A program made the position numbers and the translations under genes. From NCBI GenBank assembly GCA_026713865.1, contig JAPONQ010000051.1, forward strand, positions 107,622-171,621: a stretch of 64,000 bases of DNA, in the 5' to 3' direction. Below, piece by piece: positions 18,391 through 26,566 of the stretch. This stretch comes from Chloroflexota bacterium. Lineage in GTDB: Bacteria; Chloroflexota; Dehalococcoidia; UBA2979. The stretch's first letter is position 1, and every line of letters begins with the position of its first letter. The notes beneath the pieces are model-generated. The model was not told where the DNA came from and did no database searches. It saw only the letters and a program-made list of their open reading frames with translations.

Positions 18391-19944
18391 CTAGGCCGTT
18401 GCGGATTCCCCCCGCAGCTCGTTCTTCAGGATCTTGCCGAGGTGGTTGCGCGGCAGCTCCGATACCCGCTCGTAGAGCGCCGGCGCCTTGTAGGAGGCGA
18501 GGCGGCTCTTGACGTAGGCGGTGAGCTCGTCGTCCCCCGCCTCCGCGCCGGCGACCGGCACGAGCACAGCCTTCACGATCTCGCCCCACTCCACGTCGGG
18601 GACGCCGATCACCGCGGCTTCGGCGACGGCGGGGGGATCCTCAAGCACCTGCTCGATCTCCGCCGGCGCGATGTTCTCGCCGCCGCGGATGATCATGTCC
18701 TTCACCCGGCCGGTGATGAAGAGATACCCCTCCTCATCGAAGCGGCCGACATCGCCCGTGTGCAGCCAGCCCGCGGCGAGCGCCAGAGCCGTCTCTTCGC
18801 CACGGCCCTGGTACTCGCGCATGACGCGGTCCCCGCGGACGCAGATCTCCCCCTCCTCGCCGGGCGCGAGGCGGCGCCCGTCGGGCGCGAGCACGGCGAT
18901 GTCGAGATCGGGCATCGCGCGCCCGACGGATCGGAGCCGCTCCACCTTGCGCTCGATCTCCTCCGGCGTACCGTCGAGCCGGTGATCGTCCGGCGAGAGA
19001 TACGTGAGCGTCGACGTCGACTCGGTCTGCCCGTAGGCGTTCATCAACCCGCAGTCGAAGATGTCGCAGGCGCGGCGCACGACCTCGAACGGCATCGGGG
19101 CGGCGCCGTAAGTGATGAGCTGGAGCGAGGAGAGATCGTAGCGGTCAAGGTCCTCGACCTCCATCAGGCGCTTCAGCATGGTCGGGACCACGAAGGCGTG
19201 GGTGACGCGCTCGCGCTCGACGGTCTCCAGCCAATCCTCGGGCCGGAACTGCGGCAGGATCGCGAGCCGCCGCCCCGACCACACCGACCCCAGCATCGTC
19301 GTCGCCCCGGCGATGTGGAAGAAGGGGACGGAGACAAGCGTGACCTCCTGTGGGGCCGAGGGGTCGGCCGGCGCCTGCGTGTTGACCACGTAGGCGGTGA
19401 GGGTCTTGTGCGTGAGCACGACGCCCTTCGGCTGAGCGGTCGTCCCCGAGGTATAGATGATGAGGACCGGATCGGAGTCGTCCACCTCGCGGTAGAACGG
19501 GTCCGACGCCCCGCGACTGCGCAGGTCGGCGAGCGTCTCCCCTCCCTCGGGAACGAAGTCGAGGCCGTAGACGTGCTCGAGGGCGGGGAGCGAGGCTCGC
19601 ACCGGATCGAGCAGCGGGACGTAGCGCTCCGCGACGAACAGGACGTTCACGTTCGCCGCCAGGAGCATGTACTCGAGCTCGTCGCTCCGAGCCCGGAAGT
19701 TAAGCGGCACGAACGTCGCTCCGACCATCGCCGTCGCGTAGTAGATCTCCGGGAAGGCTGCGCTGTTCACCGACATCACGCCGACGTTGTGGCCCTTGCC
19801 GACGCCCAGCTCGGCCAGAGCGTGCGCGAGGCGCTGCGCCCGCTCGAGAAACTCGGGATAGGTCACGCTCTCACTGGGGTCGCTGATGGCGACCCGATCC
19901 GGCACGCTCCCCGCGGTGATGGTCAGGAAGTCCGCGGTGTTCAT
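18391..19944 (-). CDS. Acyl-CoA synthetase (AMP-forming ligase family)
   Basis: Activates a carboxylic acid to its CoA thioester through an acyl-adenylate. The 517-residue protein has the AMP-binding motif IIYTSGTTAQPKGV at about 167-180, then NAYGQTEST, GWLHTGDVGRFDEEGY and the hinge/C-terminal motif GRVKDMIIRGGENI. The catalytic Lys is in NHLGKILKNELR near the C terminus. The acyl substrate (chain length, aromatic or aliphatic) cannot be read from the sequence. It lies between EtfD and two Rieske-like and two crotonase genes on the same strand, supporting a role in fatty or organic acid degradation. ATG start with AAGGGGG upstream. Confidence 0.9.
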   Translation of the reverse strand: MNTADFLTITAGSVPDRVAISDPSESVTYPEFLERAQRLAHALAELGVGKGHNVGVMSVNSAAFPEIYYATAMVGATFVPLNFRARSDELEYMLLAANVNVLFVAERYVPLLDPVRASLPALEHVYGLDFVPEGGETLADLRSRGASDPFYREVDDSDPVLIIYTSGTTAQPKGVVLTHKTLTAYVVNTQAPADPSAPQEVTLVSVPFFHIAGATTMLGSVWSGRRLAILPQFRPEDWLETVERERVTHAFVVPTMLKRLMEVEDLDRYDLSSLQLITYGAAPMPFEVVRRACDIFDCGLMNAYGQTESTSTLTYLSPDDHRLDGTPEEIERKVERLRSVGRAMPDLDIAVLAPDGRRLAPGEEGEICVRGDRVMREYQGRGEETALALAAGWLHTGDVGRFDEEGYLFITGRVKDMIIRGGENIAPAEIEQVLEDPPAVAEAAVIGVPDVEWGEIVKAVLVPVAGAEAGDDELTAYVKSRLASYKAPALYERVSELPRNHLGKILKNELRGESATA

Positions 19945-19977
19945 CGTCCCCCTTCGCCTCTGAGAGGCGCGGCGAGG

Positions 19978-20595
19978 CTACTCCTCCACGGCGTCCGGCG
20001 ACACCGACAGGGAGTCGCCCGAGCGTTCGATCCGGATCCGTCTCAGGTCGAGCCCGTCGCCCGACAGCCCGCGCCCGAGGATGTCATACATCGATCCGGT
20101 GCAGGCATCAAAGAAGACGCCCATTCCCGGGACGCCGCCGGTGGCCGCCGCCGGCGCGAGATCGGGGCGAAACGTCACCCGGCAGCCTCGCCACGCCGGA
20201 GCGTTGTGTGGGTCGAGATCCGACAGAGCCACCAGCTCCCCGTCCGCGGCGCGCACCACGTAGAAGCCGTCGGTGGCGCGGTACACCACCGAGCCCGGCG
20301 GGTAGTCGTCGACGCGCCCGAGATCGATCCGGCCGTCGTCGAGAAGCGGAAGCAGCGCGACGACGACGATCGCTCCCAGCGCGCCGGCAAGGAACAGGCC
20401 CCCCGCGACGAGACAGCCGGGCTTGACGCCAGTTGGCTGCTCGTGCGGCGTCGCCAGCCTTCCCCCCCGCCGTTCCCCGCCGGTCGGATTGCGCCCCGAC
20501 CACGGAGCCGCGCAACTATACGCGAGGCGGCGGGTCGCGACGAGAGGGCTCGCGGAGGGCGGAGGCGCGGCGTGGTGATGCGTCGCGGGGGGCAT
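19978..20595 (-). CDS. Membrane-anchored Rieske-like protein lacking Fe-S ligands (copy 1)
   Basis: The C-terminal part resembles a Rieske domain (DGELVALSDLDPH, then GVFFDACTGSMYDILGRG) but the iron-sulfur ligands are gone. Where box 2 would read CPCHGS it reads DACTGS, and in box 1 only the last Cys (RGC) remains. The two retained cysteines match the positions of the structural disulfide in true Rieske proteins. One transmembrane helix (GLFLAGALGAIVVVALLP) precedes the domain. Start is uncertain: ATG 20595 is the last conventional in-frame start, but a TATAGT box at 20515-20520 suggests a start nearer 20457, giving about 159 residues. Paralogue of the next gene upstream. Function unknown. 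Confidence 0.6.
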   Translation of the reverse strand: MPPATHHHAAPPPSASPLVATRRLAYSCAAPWSGRNPTGGERRGGRLATPHEQPTGVKPGCLVAGGLFLAGALGAIVVVALLPLLDDGRIDLGRVDDYPPGSVVYRATDGFYVVRAADGELVALSDLDPHNAPAWRGCRVTFRPDLAPAAATGGVPGMGVFFDACTGSMYDILGRGLSGDGLDLRRIRIERSGDSLSVSPDAVEE

Positions 20596-20614
20596 CCCGG
20601 CCGCGCTCGATCCA

Positions 20615-21100
20615 CTATCGCGACGCCACGTCGGCGACTTCGACGAAGACGTGCTGCACGCCGTCCTCAGTCGTCGTGATCCAGACGAAGCGGGTGCGCA
20701 GCGGCTCCGGTCCCTCGTCGAGCGCATCCCCGGTCACCGCCCAGAGCGCGCCGGTGCAGGGATCCTCGAAGACGCCGGCGACCCCGAGCGGGTTGCGCTC
20801 GCGACCGCGCTCATCGTCCGGAAGATGGCGCACCGCGCAGCGCGAGCTCTCCACCTCTCCGTCGACCGCACGCAGCCGGCCGTCGGCGAGCCCGACCACA
20901 TAGATCCCCTCCTCCGGCAGGAAGACCACGCTGGACACCTCGTAGTCGGAGAGCGGCCCGGCATCGGCGTAGCGCACGGTGATGCCCGGGCCGCGGAGAT
21001 TGCCGACGATCACCGTTGCGACCGCGATCGCGGAGACCAGAAGCAGCGCCAGGGGGCCCCATGCGATCCGGCGGAGCCGTTCCGGCACGACAGCCCTCAC
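20615..21100 (-). CDS. Membrane-anchored Rieske-like protein lacking Fe-S ligands (copy 2)
   Basis: Protein of 161 residues with an N-terminal transmembrane helix (GPLALLLVSAIAVATVIVG, about residues 16-34). The extracytoplasmic domain is homologous to its neighbour: YVVGLADGRLRAVDG, a lone Cys in SSRCAV, then FEDPCTGALWAVTG in place of the Rieske CPCHGS box. Again the ligand Cys is Asp and the ligand His is Thr, while the disulfide-type cysteines are kept. The GTG start at 21100 overlaps the stop of the enoyl-CoA hydratase gene (GTGA), so translation is coupled to it. A redox role by disulfide, or a purely structural role, are both possible. Confidence 0.65.
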   Translation of the reverse strand: MRAVVPERLRRIAWGPLALLLVSAIAVATVIVGNLRGPGITVRYADAGPLSDYEVSSVVFLPEEGIYVVGLADGRLRAVDGEVESSRCAVRHLPDDERGRERNPLGVAGVFEDPCTGALWAVTGDALDEGPEPLRTRFVWITTTEDGVQHVFVEVADVASR

Positions 21101-21831
21101 GCGCCCCCCGACCGCGCCGTCGCCTGTGCCACCGCGGCGAGCCGGCGCTCGAGCGCCATTCCCTCGCTCAGCGGGAGCTCGCCGCCCCGGTGCACCGCAC
21201 GCTTCGTCAGACCCAGAACGAGCGGATCGAACGCGGCCAGGCGCGCCGCCCACGCGCCGGCGACCTCCTCGAGCTCGGCCGCAGACACGACCGCATGCAC
21301 CAGGCCGAGCTCGTGCGCGCGCGCCGCGTCCATCGGATCGCCGGTCAGGATCATGCGCGCCGCCTCACCCGCCGGCAGTCGGCGCGGCAGGAGCTGCGTG
21401 CCGCCCGCCGAGGGAATGTAGCCGAGGCCGACCTCGGGGAGCGCGAGCAGGGCGTCCGCCGTCGCGACGCGCAGATCGCAGGCGAGCGCGAGCTCAAGCC
21501 CTGCGCCGAAGACGATCCCGCGCAGAGCGGCGACCAGCGGGAGATCGAGCGCTCCGAGCAGGCCCCACAGGTCGCGTCGCAGACGCGCATCGCGCGCGGC
21601 GAGCAGCGAGGGGGCGGTACCGAACTCGGAGATGTCGGCGCCGGCGCTGAAGGCCCGCTCGCCCGCGCCCTCGAAGACGACCACGCGCAGCGTCCGGTCG
21701 TCGCGCACGAGCGTGAGCGCCTCCCACAGCGCGTCTCGCAGCTCGACGTTGATCGCGTTCAGCTTCTCCGGCCGGTCAAGACGGAGCCACAGCGACTCGC
21801 CCCGGCGCTCCAGCACGAGCCCGCTAGCCAC
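21097..21831 (-). CDS. Enoyl-CoA hydratase/isomerase family protein (canonical residues)
   Basis: Crotonase-fold protein of 244 residues. FSAGADISEF supplies the first oxyanion-hole segment. GAGLELALACD carries the first catalytic Glu and LPEVGLGYIP the second, so hydration of enoyl-CoA is plausible. The substrate is unknown. GTG start at 21831. It sits in a minus-strand series with a second crotonase homologue upstream and overlaps the Rieske-like gene downstream by 4 bases. Confidence 0.88.
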   Translation of the reverse strand: MASGLVLERRGESLWLRLDRPEKLNAINVELRDALWEALTLVRDDRTLRVVVFEGAGERAFSAGADISEFGTAPSLLAARDARLRRDLWGLLGALDLPLVAALRGIVFGAGLELALACDLRVATADALLALPEVGLGYIPSAGGTQLLPRRLPAGEAARMILTGDPMDAARAHELGLVHAVVSAAELEEVAGAWAARLAAFDPLVLGLTKRAVHRGGELPLSEGMALERRLAAVAQATARSGGA

Positions 21832-21905
21832 GCCGTCTGCCCCCCGCCCGCCGGGAACAGTGCCCGGCCCGGACGCGCCACGACGCGCTCCCGTGCGCCC
21901 TCACG

Positions 21906-22664
21906 CTAGCGACCCTCGAAGCGTGGCGGCCGGCGCTCGAGGAAGGCTCGGACGCCCTCCTCGCGATCCGCCGTCGCCTGCAGTAGCACGGTGAGATCGT
22001 GCTCCAGACGCAGCCCGTGAGAGAGCGGCAACTCGATCCCCCGGGATACCGCCTCCTTCGCGAAGCGGATGGCTACCGGCCCCCGCGCGGCGATGCGGCG
22101 CGCGACGGACTGCGCGGCCTCGGCCGCGCCACCCGCCGGCGCAACCTCCGAGACGAGACCGATACGCAGCGCCTCGTCGGCGTCGACCGCCTCGGCGGTC
22201 AGGAGCAGGCGGAGGGCCTGAGAGACCCCGACCGCGCGCGGCAGGCGCTGCGTCCCCCCGCCGCTCGGAACGCGGCCCTCGGCGACGTCGGGCAGAGCGA
22301 GCACGGCTCCCCGCTCGGCGACGCGGACGTCGCAGGCGAGCGCGAGCTCGAGCCCGGCGGAGAGCGCGCGGCCTCGAACGGCGCAGACAATCGGCTGGGG
22401 CAGCGCCGCCAGCGCCTGAAAGGCCCCGACGCCCTCCCGGCCGGCCGGGAGCTCCCCGTCCCAGCCGAGACCCAGATCGGCCCCCGCCGGCTCGACGACG
22501 ACGACGTGAACGTCATCGCGGTCGTCCGCGAGCGAGGCGCAGGCGCGATCGATCGCCTCGAGGGTCGCCCGGCCGAAGCGCCCGCCCGGCGGGTCGAGCG
22601 CCATCGTTGCAACGTGACCCTCGAGCGAGAGCCGCACGACCCGAGGCGTGGTCCCGTCGCTCAT
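21906..22664 (-). CDS. Enoyl-CoA hydratase/isomerase family protein (altered active site)
   Basis: Crotonase homologue of 252 residues, similar to its neighbour in SAGLELALACDVRV and GGGTQRLPRAVG. The second catalytic Glu is replaced by Asp in ALPDVAEG, and the FSAGAD-type segment is replaced by ADLGLGWDG. It may have isomerase or other crotonase activity, or may be a non-catalytic partner. ATG 22664 follows GGGAGGGGG; an upstream in-frame start at 22697 is less likely. It reads divergently from the SDR gene at 22789. Confidence 0.82.
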   Translation of the reverse strand: MSDGTTPRVVRLSLEGHVATMALDPPGGRFGRATLEAIDRACASLADDRDDVHVVVVEPAGADLGLGWDGELPAGREGVGAFQALAALPQPIVCAVRGRALSAGLELALACDVRVAERGAVLALPDVAEGRVPSGGGTQRLPRAVGVSQALRLLLTAEAVDADEALRIGLVSEVAPAGGAAEAAQSVARRIAARGPVAIRFAKEAVSRGIELPLSHGLRLEHDLTVLLQATADREEGVRAFLERRPPRFEGR

Positions 22665-22788
22665 GTGCGCCCCCTCCCGAAAACCGTAGCACCGCACCGG
22701 CGGCGGGGTGTTGGACGCCGCCCACGCCCGCCGCCACGATCACGCCGCCCGCGCGGTCGGCGTGCGGCGGAAGATGAGGAGGCGAGCC

Positions 22789-23568
22789 ATGGATCTCGGA
22801 CTCACGGGACGGGCCGCGATCGTGACCGGTGCCAGCCGGGGGATCGGCCTGGCCGTCGCGGAGCTGCTCGGCGAGGAGGGCGCCAGCGTCGCCCTCTGCG
22901 CGCGCGACGTCCCGGCGCTCGATGCCGCTGCTGAGCGCGTGCGGGAGGCCGGCGCAGCCGCGGCGATCCCGATCGCCGCCGACGTCACGGATCCGTCCGA
23001 CTGCGGGCGGCTGGTGGCGACGGCCGTCGCCCGGCTCGGCGGCCTCGACGCCCTCATCAACAACGCCGGCGGGTCCTTCCGCGACGGCGGGCTTGCGGAG
23101 CGGTGGGGACGCTCCTACGAGACGAACCTGCTCGCGCCGGTGCGACTGATGGAGCTCTGTCACCCCCACCTCGCTCGAAGCGCCTCCGGGCGCCCGGGCG
23201 GCGCCGCGGTCGTGAACGTGGCCTCGATCTACGGCCGCGAGGCGGGCGGCTCCGCGGCGTACAACGCGACGAAGTCCGCGCTCATCGCCGCGAGCAAGGC
23301 CTACGCGCTCGCCTGGGCCCCCGCAGGCATCCGCGTCAACGTCGTGGCGCCGGGGTCCATCGCCTTCGAGGGCGGCTCCTGGGGTGAACGGCTGCGGAAC
23401 GAGCCCGAGGCGATGCGCGAGTTCGTTGCGAGGGAGATCCCCGCGGGGCGTTTCGGGCGCCCGGAGGAGGTGGCGCGGGCCACCGTCTTCCTCGCCTCAC
23501 CACGGGCGTCCTGGGTGATGGGAGCGGCGCTCAACGTCGACGGGGGACAGTCGCGCTCGAACATCTAG
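22789..23568 (+). CDS. Short-chain dehydrogenase/reductase (classical)
   Basis: SDR of 259 residues with all classical motifs: cofactor glycine motif TGASRGIG (14-21), NNAG, active-site Ser in NVASIYG and Tyr/Lys in YNATK, then VVAPGSI. An FabG-like 3-oxoacyl reductase or a hydroxyacyl-CoA dehydrogenase role would suit the adjacent crotonase genes, but the substrate is not determined. ATG 22789 has a GAGGAGGCGAG ribosome-binding site. It shares a 124-base divergent region with the crotonase gene at 22664. Confidence 0.9.
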   Translation: MDLGLTGRAAIVTGASRGIGLAVAELLGEEGASVALCARDVPALDAAAERVREAGAAAAIPIAADVTDPSDCGRLVATAVARLGGLDALINNAGGSFRDGGLAERWGRSYETNLLAPVRLMELCHPHLARSASGRPGGAAVVNVASIYGREAGGSAAYNATKSALIAASKAYALAWAPAGIRVNVVAPGSIAFEGGSWGERLRNEPEAMREFVAREIPAGRFGRPEEVARATVFLASPRASWVMGAALNVDGGQSRSNI

Positions 23569-23693
23569 CGGCCGGCGACCGCACCGGGTCGCGCGGTGTG
23601 TTCCCCTTCCGGCGAATCGCGCTACCATCGCCCCGGCGGACGCGCCGGCGGAACGGCGCCCCGTCAGAGGAACGAGGCAGGCAGGGGGCACGG

Positions 23694-24125
23694 ATGCGGT
23701 TCACACGACGTGATCTGGTGGGCATCGCCATCGCCACGCTCGGCGGGCCCCTCCTCCTGCTGCTCTTCCTCGCCTCCTACGAGCTCTGGGACCACCGGCA
23801 CACCGTCCTTCTGGCGGGGCTCGCGCAGAACATCGCCATCGGCGCGGCGGTGATCGCCTTCTTCAGCCGCTTCATCCGTCGCTGGGATGCCGTGCTCGGG
23901 CTGCTCGCCCTGATCGTGCTGATGGTGGTCGCCGTCAACTGGCTGCATCGCACCGGTGATGGCACGAGCGCGCTCGCGACCGCCTTCAAGTGGGTCGGTG
24001 TGGTGAGTTTCCTTCTCCTCAACCTCGCCGTGGCCTGGGAGGTGCTGGCGAACGCGGTGATGCCGTGGCTCGACCGCCGCGACGAGCGGCGGCAGGCCGC
24101 CGCCGAGCCGGAGGCCGGAGGCTGA
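23694..24125 (+). CDS. Small four-helix membrane protein, function unknown
   Basis: Predicted 143-residue integral membrane protein with four hydrophobic segments: IAIATLGGPLLLLLFLASY, the segment around HTVLLAGLAQNIAIGAAVIA, LGLLALIVLMVVAVNWL and VGVVSFLLLNLAVAWEV. The cytoplasmic tail is basic and Ala/Glu-rich. ATG 23694 has a CAGGGGG stretch upstream. I do not recognise the family. It is followed 41 bases later by another unassigned gene. Confidence 0.65.
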   Translation: MRFTRRDLVGIAIATLGGPLLLLLFLASYELWDHRHTVLLAGLAQNIAIGAAVIAFFSRFIRRWDAVLGLLALIVLMVVAVNWLHRTGDGTSALATAFKWVGVVSFLLLNLAVAWEVLANAVMPWLDRRDERRQAAAEPEAGG

Positions 24126-24166
24126 TTTCTCCGCCGGCCCGCGAGCCTGGCAGGACGGATCCCGGC

Positions 24167-25147
24167 GTGAGTGCATCCCCGGGTGCCCCCGACGGCAGCG
24201 AGCACTCCCGCGTCGACCGCGCGGGAGTGGAGATGCTCGCCGCCTGGATGAGCGAGCGCTACTTCCGCACGTTCCGGCCGGGGAGCGAGGGCCCGGCACC
24301 GTTCGACGCCATGCTCCGGCAGCGGGAGCGGCAGATCGGCGTCTCGGTCGCCGCGCTCTGGGAGCCTCCCGGGCTCTCGCCCGCCGCCGAAGCGATGCAG
24401 ACCCTGCTCAGCTCCGATGTCTCGGCCAGCGCGTACGGGGAAGAGGGTGCCGCCTACGTCGTCTGGGCGCCGCCGGGCGCCGAACTCCCCGACGGTGAGC
24501 CCGCCCTCTCCCAGCTGCGCCTCCTGCTCGCGCGCGGCTTCGCCGGGCTCGCCCCCGGCGAGCGCCGCGAGGTACGCGTGCCGGTGTCGCTGCAGCTCGC
24601 GAAGGTCGACAAGCAGGGGGCCTACGTCTCGGTCGCGGGCGGCATGTCTCCGCTCTGGACGCAGCTCTCCGAGGGCGTATCGGGCGCCTTCCACCTCGAC
24701 TCCCGGTCGCTGCTCCGCCTACCGGAGCAGGAGGCGGAGCAGGCGATCCTCATCTCACGCGTGCGCGACCGCGCCCAGTTGCTGGAGGTCGGTGAGGTCA
24801 GCACCGTCCCCTTGCACGACTACTGGCTCCTCTCCCGGCTCCCCGGGACCGAGCCGGCCGGCGTGACGCTCGTGGCCGCGCCTCCCCGTTTCTCGCCGCT
24901 CGACGGTGCGCTCACACGCCGCCTCTTCCGCCGCGCCGTGGCGCGTGCCGCTTCCCAGGCTGCCGGGCGCGAGGTCGACCTGTCGGTGCTCCTGGTGATC
25001 ACGGCGATCGGCCACATCGAGGAAGAGCTCGTCACGGCCGCCCTGCGCGGAATGCGCCCGCAGGCCTACAGCTCGCTCGGGCTCATCGCGTTGATCGGCG
25101 ACGGGCACGTGCGCCAGGTGCTCCAGCCGCGATCGCTGCCCTGGTGA
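24167..25147 (+). CDS. Hypothetical soluble protein of about 326 residues
   Basis: No family recognised. The protein is acidic to neutral with no signal peptide or transmembrane helix. It contains WMSERYFRTFRPGSEGP near the N terminus, a Leu/Arg-rich middle and a Gly/Ile-rich end (LIALIGDGHVRQVLQP). The frame is open from 23990 but that part overlaps the preceding membrane-protein gene in another frame. The GTG at 24167, preceded by AGGACGG, is the most plausible start. Codon use matches its neighbours. Confidence 0.6.
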   Translation: MSASPGAPDGSEHSRVDRAGVEMLAAWMSERYFRTFRPGSEGPAPFDAMLRQRERQIGVSVAALWEPPGLSPAAEAMQTLLSSDVSASAYGEEGAAYVVWAPPGAELPDGEPALSQLRLLLARGFAGLAPGERREVRVPVSLQLAKVDKQGAYVSVAGGMSPLWTQLSEGVSGAFHLDSRSLLRLPEQEAEQAILISRVRDRAQLLEVGEVSTVPLHDYWLLSRLPGTEPAGVTLVAAPPRFSPLDGALTRRLFRRAVARAASQAAGREVDLSVLLVITAIGHIEEELVTAALRGMRPQAYSSLGLIALIGDGHVRQVLQPRSLPW

Positions 25148-25168
25148 GCCCCGCCGGCCGGGCGGGGC
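25148..25168. terminator. Bidirectional hairpin between convergent genes
   Basis: GCCCCGCC (25148-25155) pairs perfectly with GGCGGGGC (25161-25168) around a 5-base loop, filling the 22-base gap between two converging genes. No T-tract. Terminator function inferred from position. Confidence 0.55.
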
Positions 25169-25169
25169 G

Positions 25170-25790
25170 CTAGGGCCTCTCGGCGTCCGCTTCCGGCAGC
25201 GCGGAGAGCGGCACCACGTAGGTGCGGGCGGCCTTGTCGTGGAGGGTCTGGACGCGCGAATCCCAGATCGCCCACACGTAGCTCAGATAGAACGGGACCA
25301 GCAGCACGATCACCGCGCGCACGCCGCCGGCGAGGGGTCCCGGCGGCTCTCCGCGGTCGTTGATCAGCCGCAATCCCGCAGCGCGCTTCCCCGGCGACCA
25401 GCCGAGTGAGTCAAAGGTCCAGTGGTAGGCGACGGGGATCACGATCGCGATCGCGAAGAAGCCGGGGGAATCGACGTCGGCGCCGGTGAAGACGAGCATC
25501 AGGAAGAGCAGGAGCCGGTGCGTACACTCGTCGGCGACGAAGCCCAGGGCGCGCCGCCCCACGCCCGCCACGGATCCGTCGCGCCTGAGATCGAGGCCCG
25601 TGGCGGCCGGCTGCGGACCGGGCCCGGCCCGCGCGGCCCCCGACCCGGCTGCATCGGCCCCGGAGCCCGTCGCCGGGCGGCCGAGCAGGCCGCTCCCGTC
25701 CCACGAGGGGCCAGGCCGGCCGAGCGGCGCGCGCGCCCGGGCGCGCCGCGGCCCGGCACCCGGCGGACGGTCCCCGACGGGGGAGCTCAT
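25170..25790 (-). CDS. RDD-family membrane protein with Pro/Arg/Gly-rich N terminus
   Basis: Protein of 206 residues. The first 75 or so residues are disordered, rich in Gly, Ala, Pro and Arg. The RDD domain follows, with hydrophobic helices (FLMLVFTGA..., FFAIAIVIPVAYHW, AVIVLLVPFYLSYVWAIW) and family hallmarks: LGWSPGKRAAGLRLI and WDSRVQTLHDKAARTYVV. RDD proteins are of uncertain function, some being ion antiporters. The ATG overlaps the stop of the preceding SDR gene (ATGA), so it is the last gene of a coupled four-gene operon. Confidence 0.8.
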   Translation of the reverse strand: MSSPVGDRPPGAGPRRARARAPLGRPGPSWDGSGLLGRPATGSGADAAGSGAARAGPGPQPAATGLDLRRDGSVAGVGRRALGFVADECTHRLLLFLMLVFTGADVDSPGFFAIAIVIPVAYHWTFDSLGWSPGKRAAGLRLINDRGEPPGPLAGGVRAVIVLLVPFYLSYVWAIWDSRVQTLHDKAARTYVVPLSALPEADAERP

Positions 25791-26566
25791 GCGTGCACCG
25801 CCAGCCCTCCGTCGACCGCCAGCACCTCCGCGTTCACATAGGCTGCCGCATCCGAGACCAGGTAGATCAGCGCGCCGACGAGGTCCTCGGGCCGGCCAAT
25901 GCGGCGCGAGGGAATGTAGCGCTCGATCGCGGCGCGCGCCTGCGCGTCGGCGTGCGGCCCCGGAAGTCCCTCGATCAGGCCGGCGGCGAGCGCGTTCACC
26001 GTCACTCCCGAGCGCGCCCACTCCACGCCCAGCGATCGCGTCAGGGCGGCGACTGCGCCCGACGCCGCCCCGATAAGCGATCCGCCCGGCGCGCCGCGGT
26101 CGTGAAGCACGGAGACGACGCTCACGATGCGCCCCTGACCACGCGCCAGCATCCGTCTCCCTGCGGCGAGAGTCGGGACGTAGGCGGCGGTGGCGCCGAG
26201 CCGGAGGGCCCGCTCCCAGTCCGGCACGTCGGCGTCCACGGCGGCGACGGTCGGAACGGCGAAGGCGCCGTTCACGAGCACGGAGAGGGGGCCCGCCTCG
26301 GCCTCGACCGCGTCGAGCATCGACTCGACGGCGCCGGGATCGGCGAGATCGAGCGCGTGCGCACCCCCGCGGCGGCCGAGCGACCAGCACTCGTTGAGAA
26401 TCGAGTTCGCCTGGAACTCCTCCTCGCGGGCACCGGTGAGCGTCGTCACCGAGACATGGAGCCCGGCCTCGGCGAGCCCGACGGCGAGCACTCGACCCAG
26501 GGGGCCCACCGCCGCCGTGACCAGCGCTGAGCGGCCGGCCAGCTCCGCTGGGGGCCAGGACGTCAC
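25787..26566 (-). CDS. Degenerate short-chain dehydrogenase-like protein (no catalytic Tyr/Lys)
   Basis: SDR fold of 259 residues, recognisable from SALVTAAVGPLGR, the late PSRRIGRPEDLVGALIYLVS and VLAVDGGLAVHA. Where the active-site YxxxK should be, the sequence reads SLIGAASGAVAAL, with neither Tyr nor Lys, and the NNAG motif is VNGAF. It is therefore unlikely to be an oxidoreductase, and may bind a nucleotide or act as a partner subunit. The GTG start overlaps the stop of the canonical SDR upstream (GTGA). Confidence 0.78.
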   Translation of the reverse strand: MTSWPPAELAGRSALVTAAVGPLGRVLAVGLAEAGLHVSVTTLTGAREEEFQANSILNECWSLGRRGGAHALDLADPGAVESMLDAVEAEAGPLSVLVNGAFAVPTVAAVDADVPDWERALRLGATAAYVPTLAAGRRMLARGQGRIVSVVSVLHDRGAPGGSLIGAASGAVAALTRSLGVEWARSGVTVNALAAGLIEGLPGPHADAQARAAIERYIPSRRIGRPEDLVGALIYLVSDAAAYVNAEVLAVDGGLAVHA

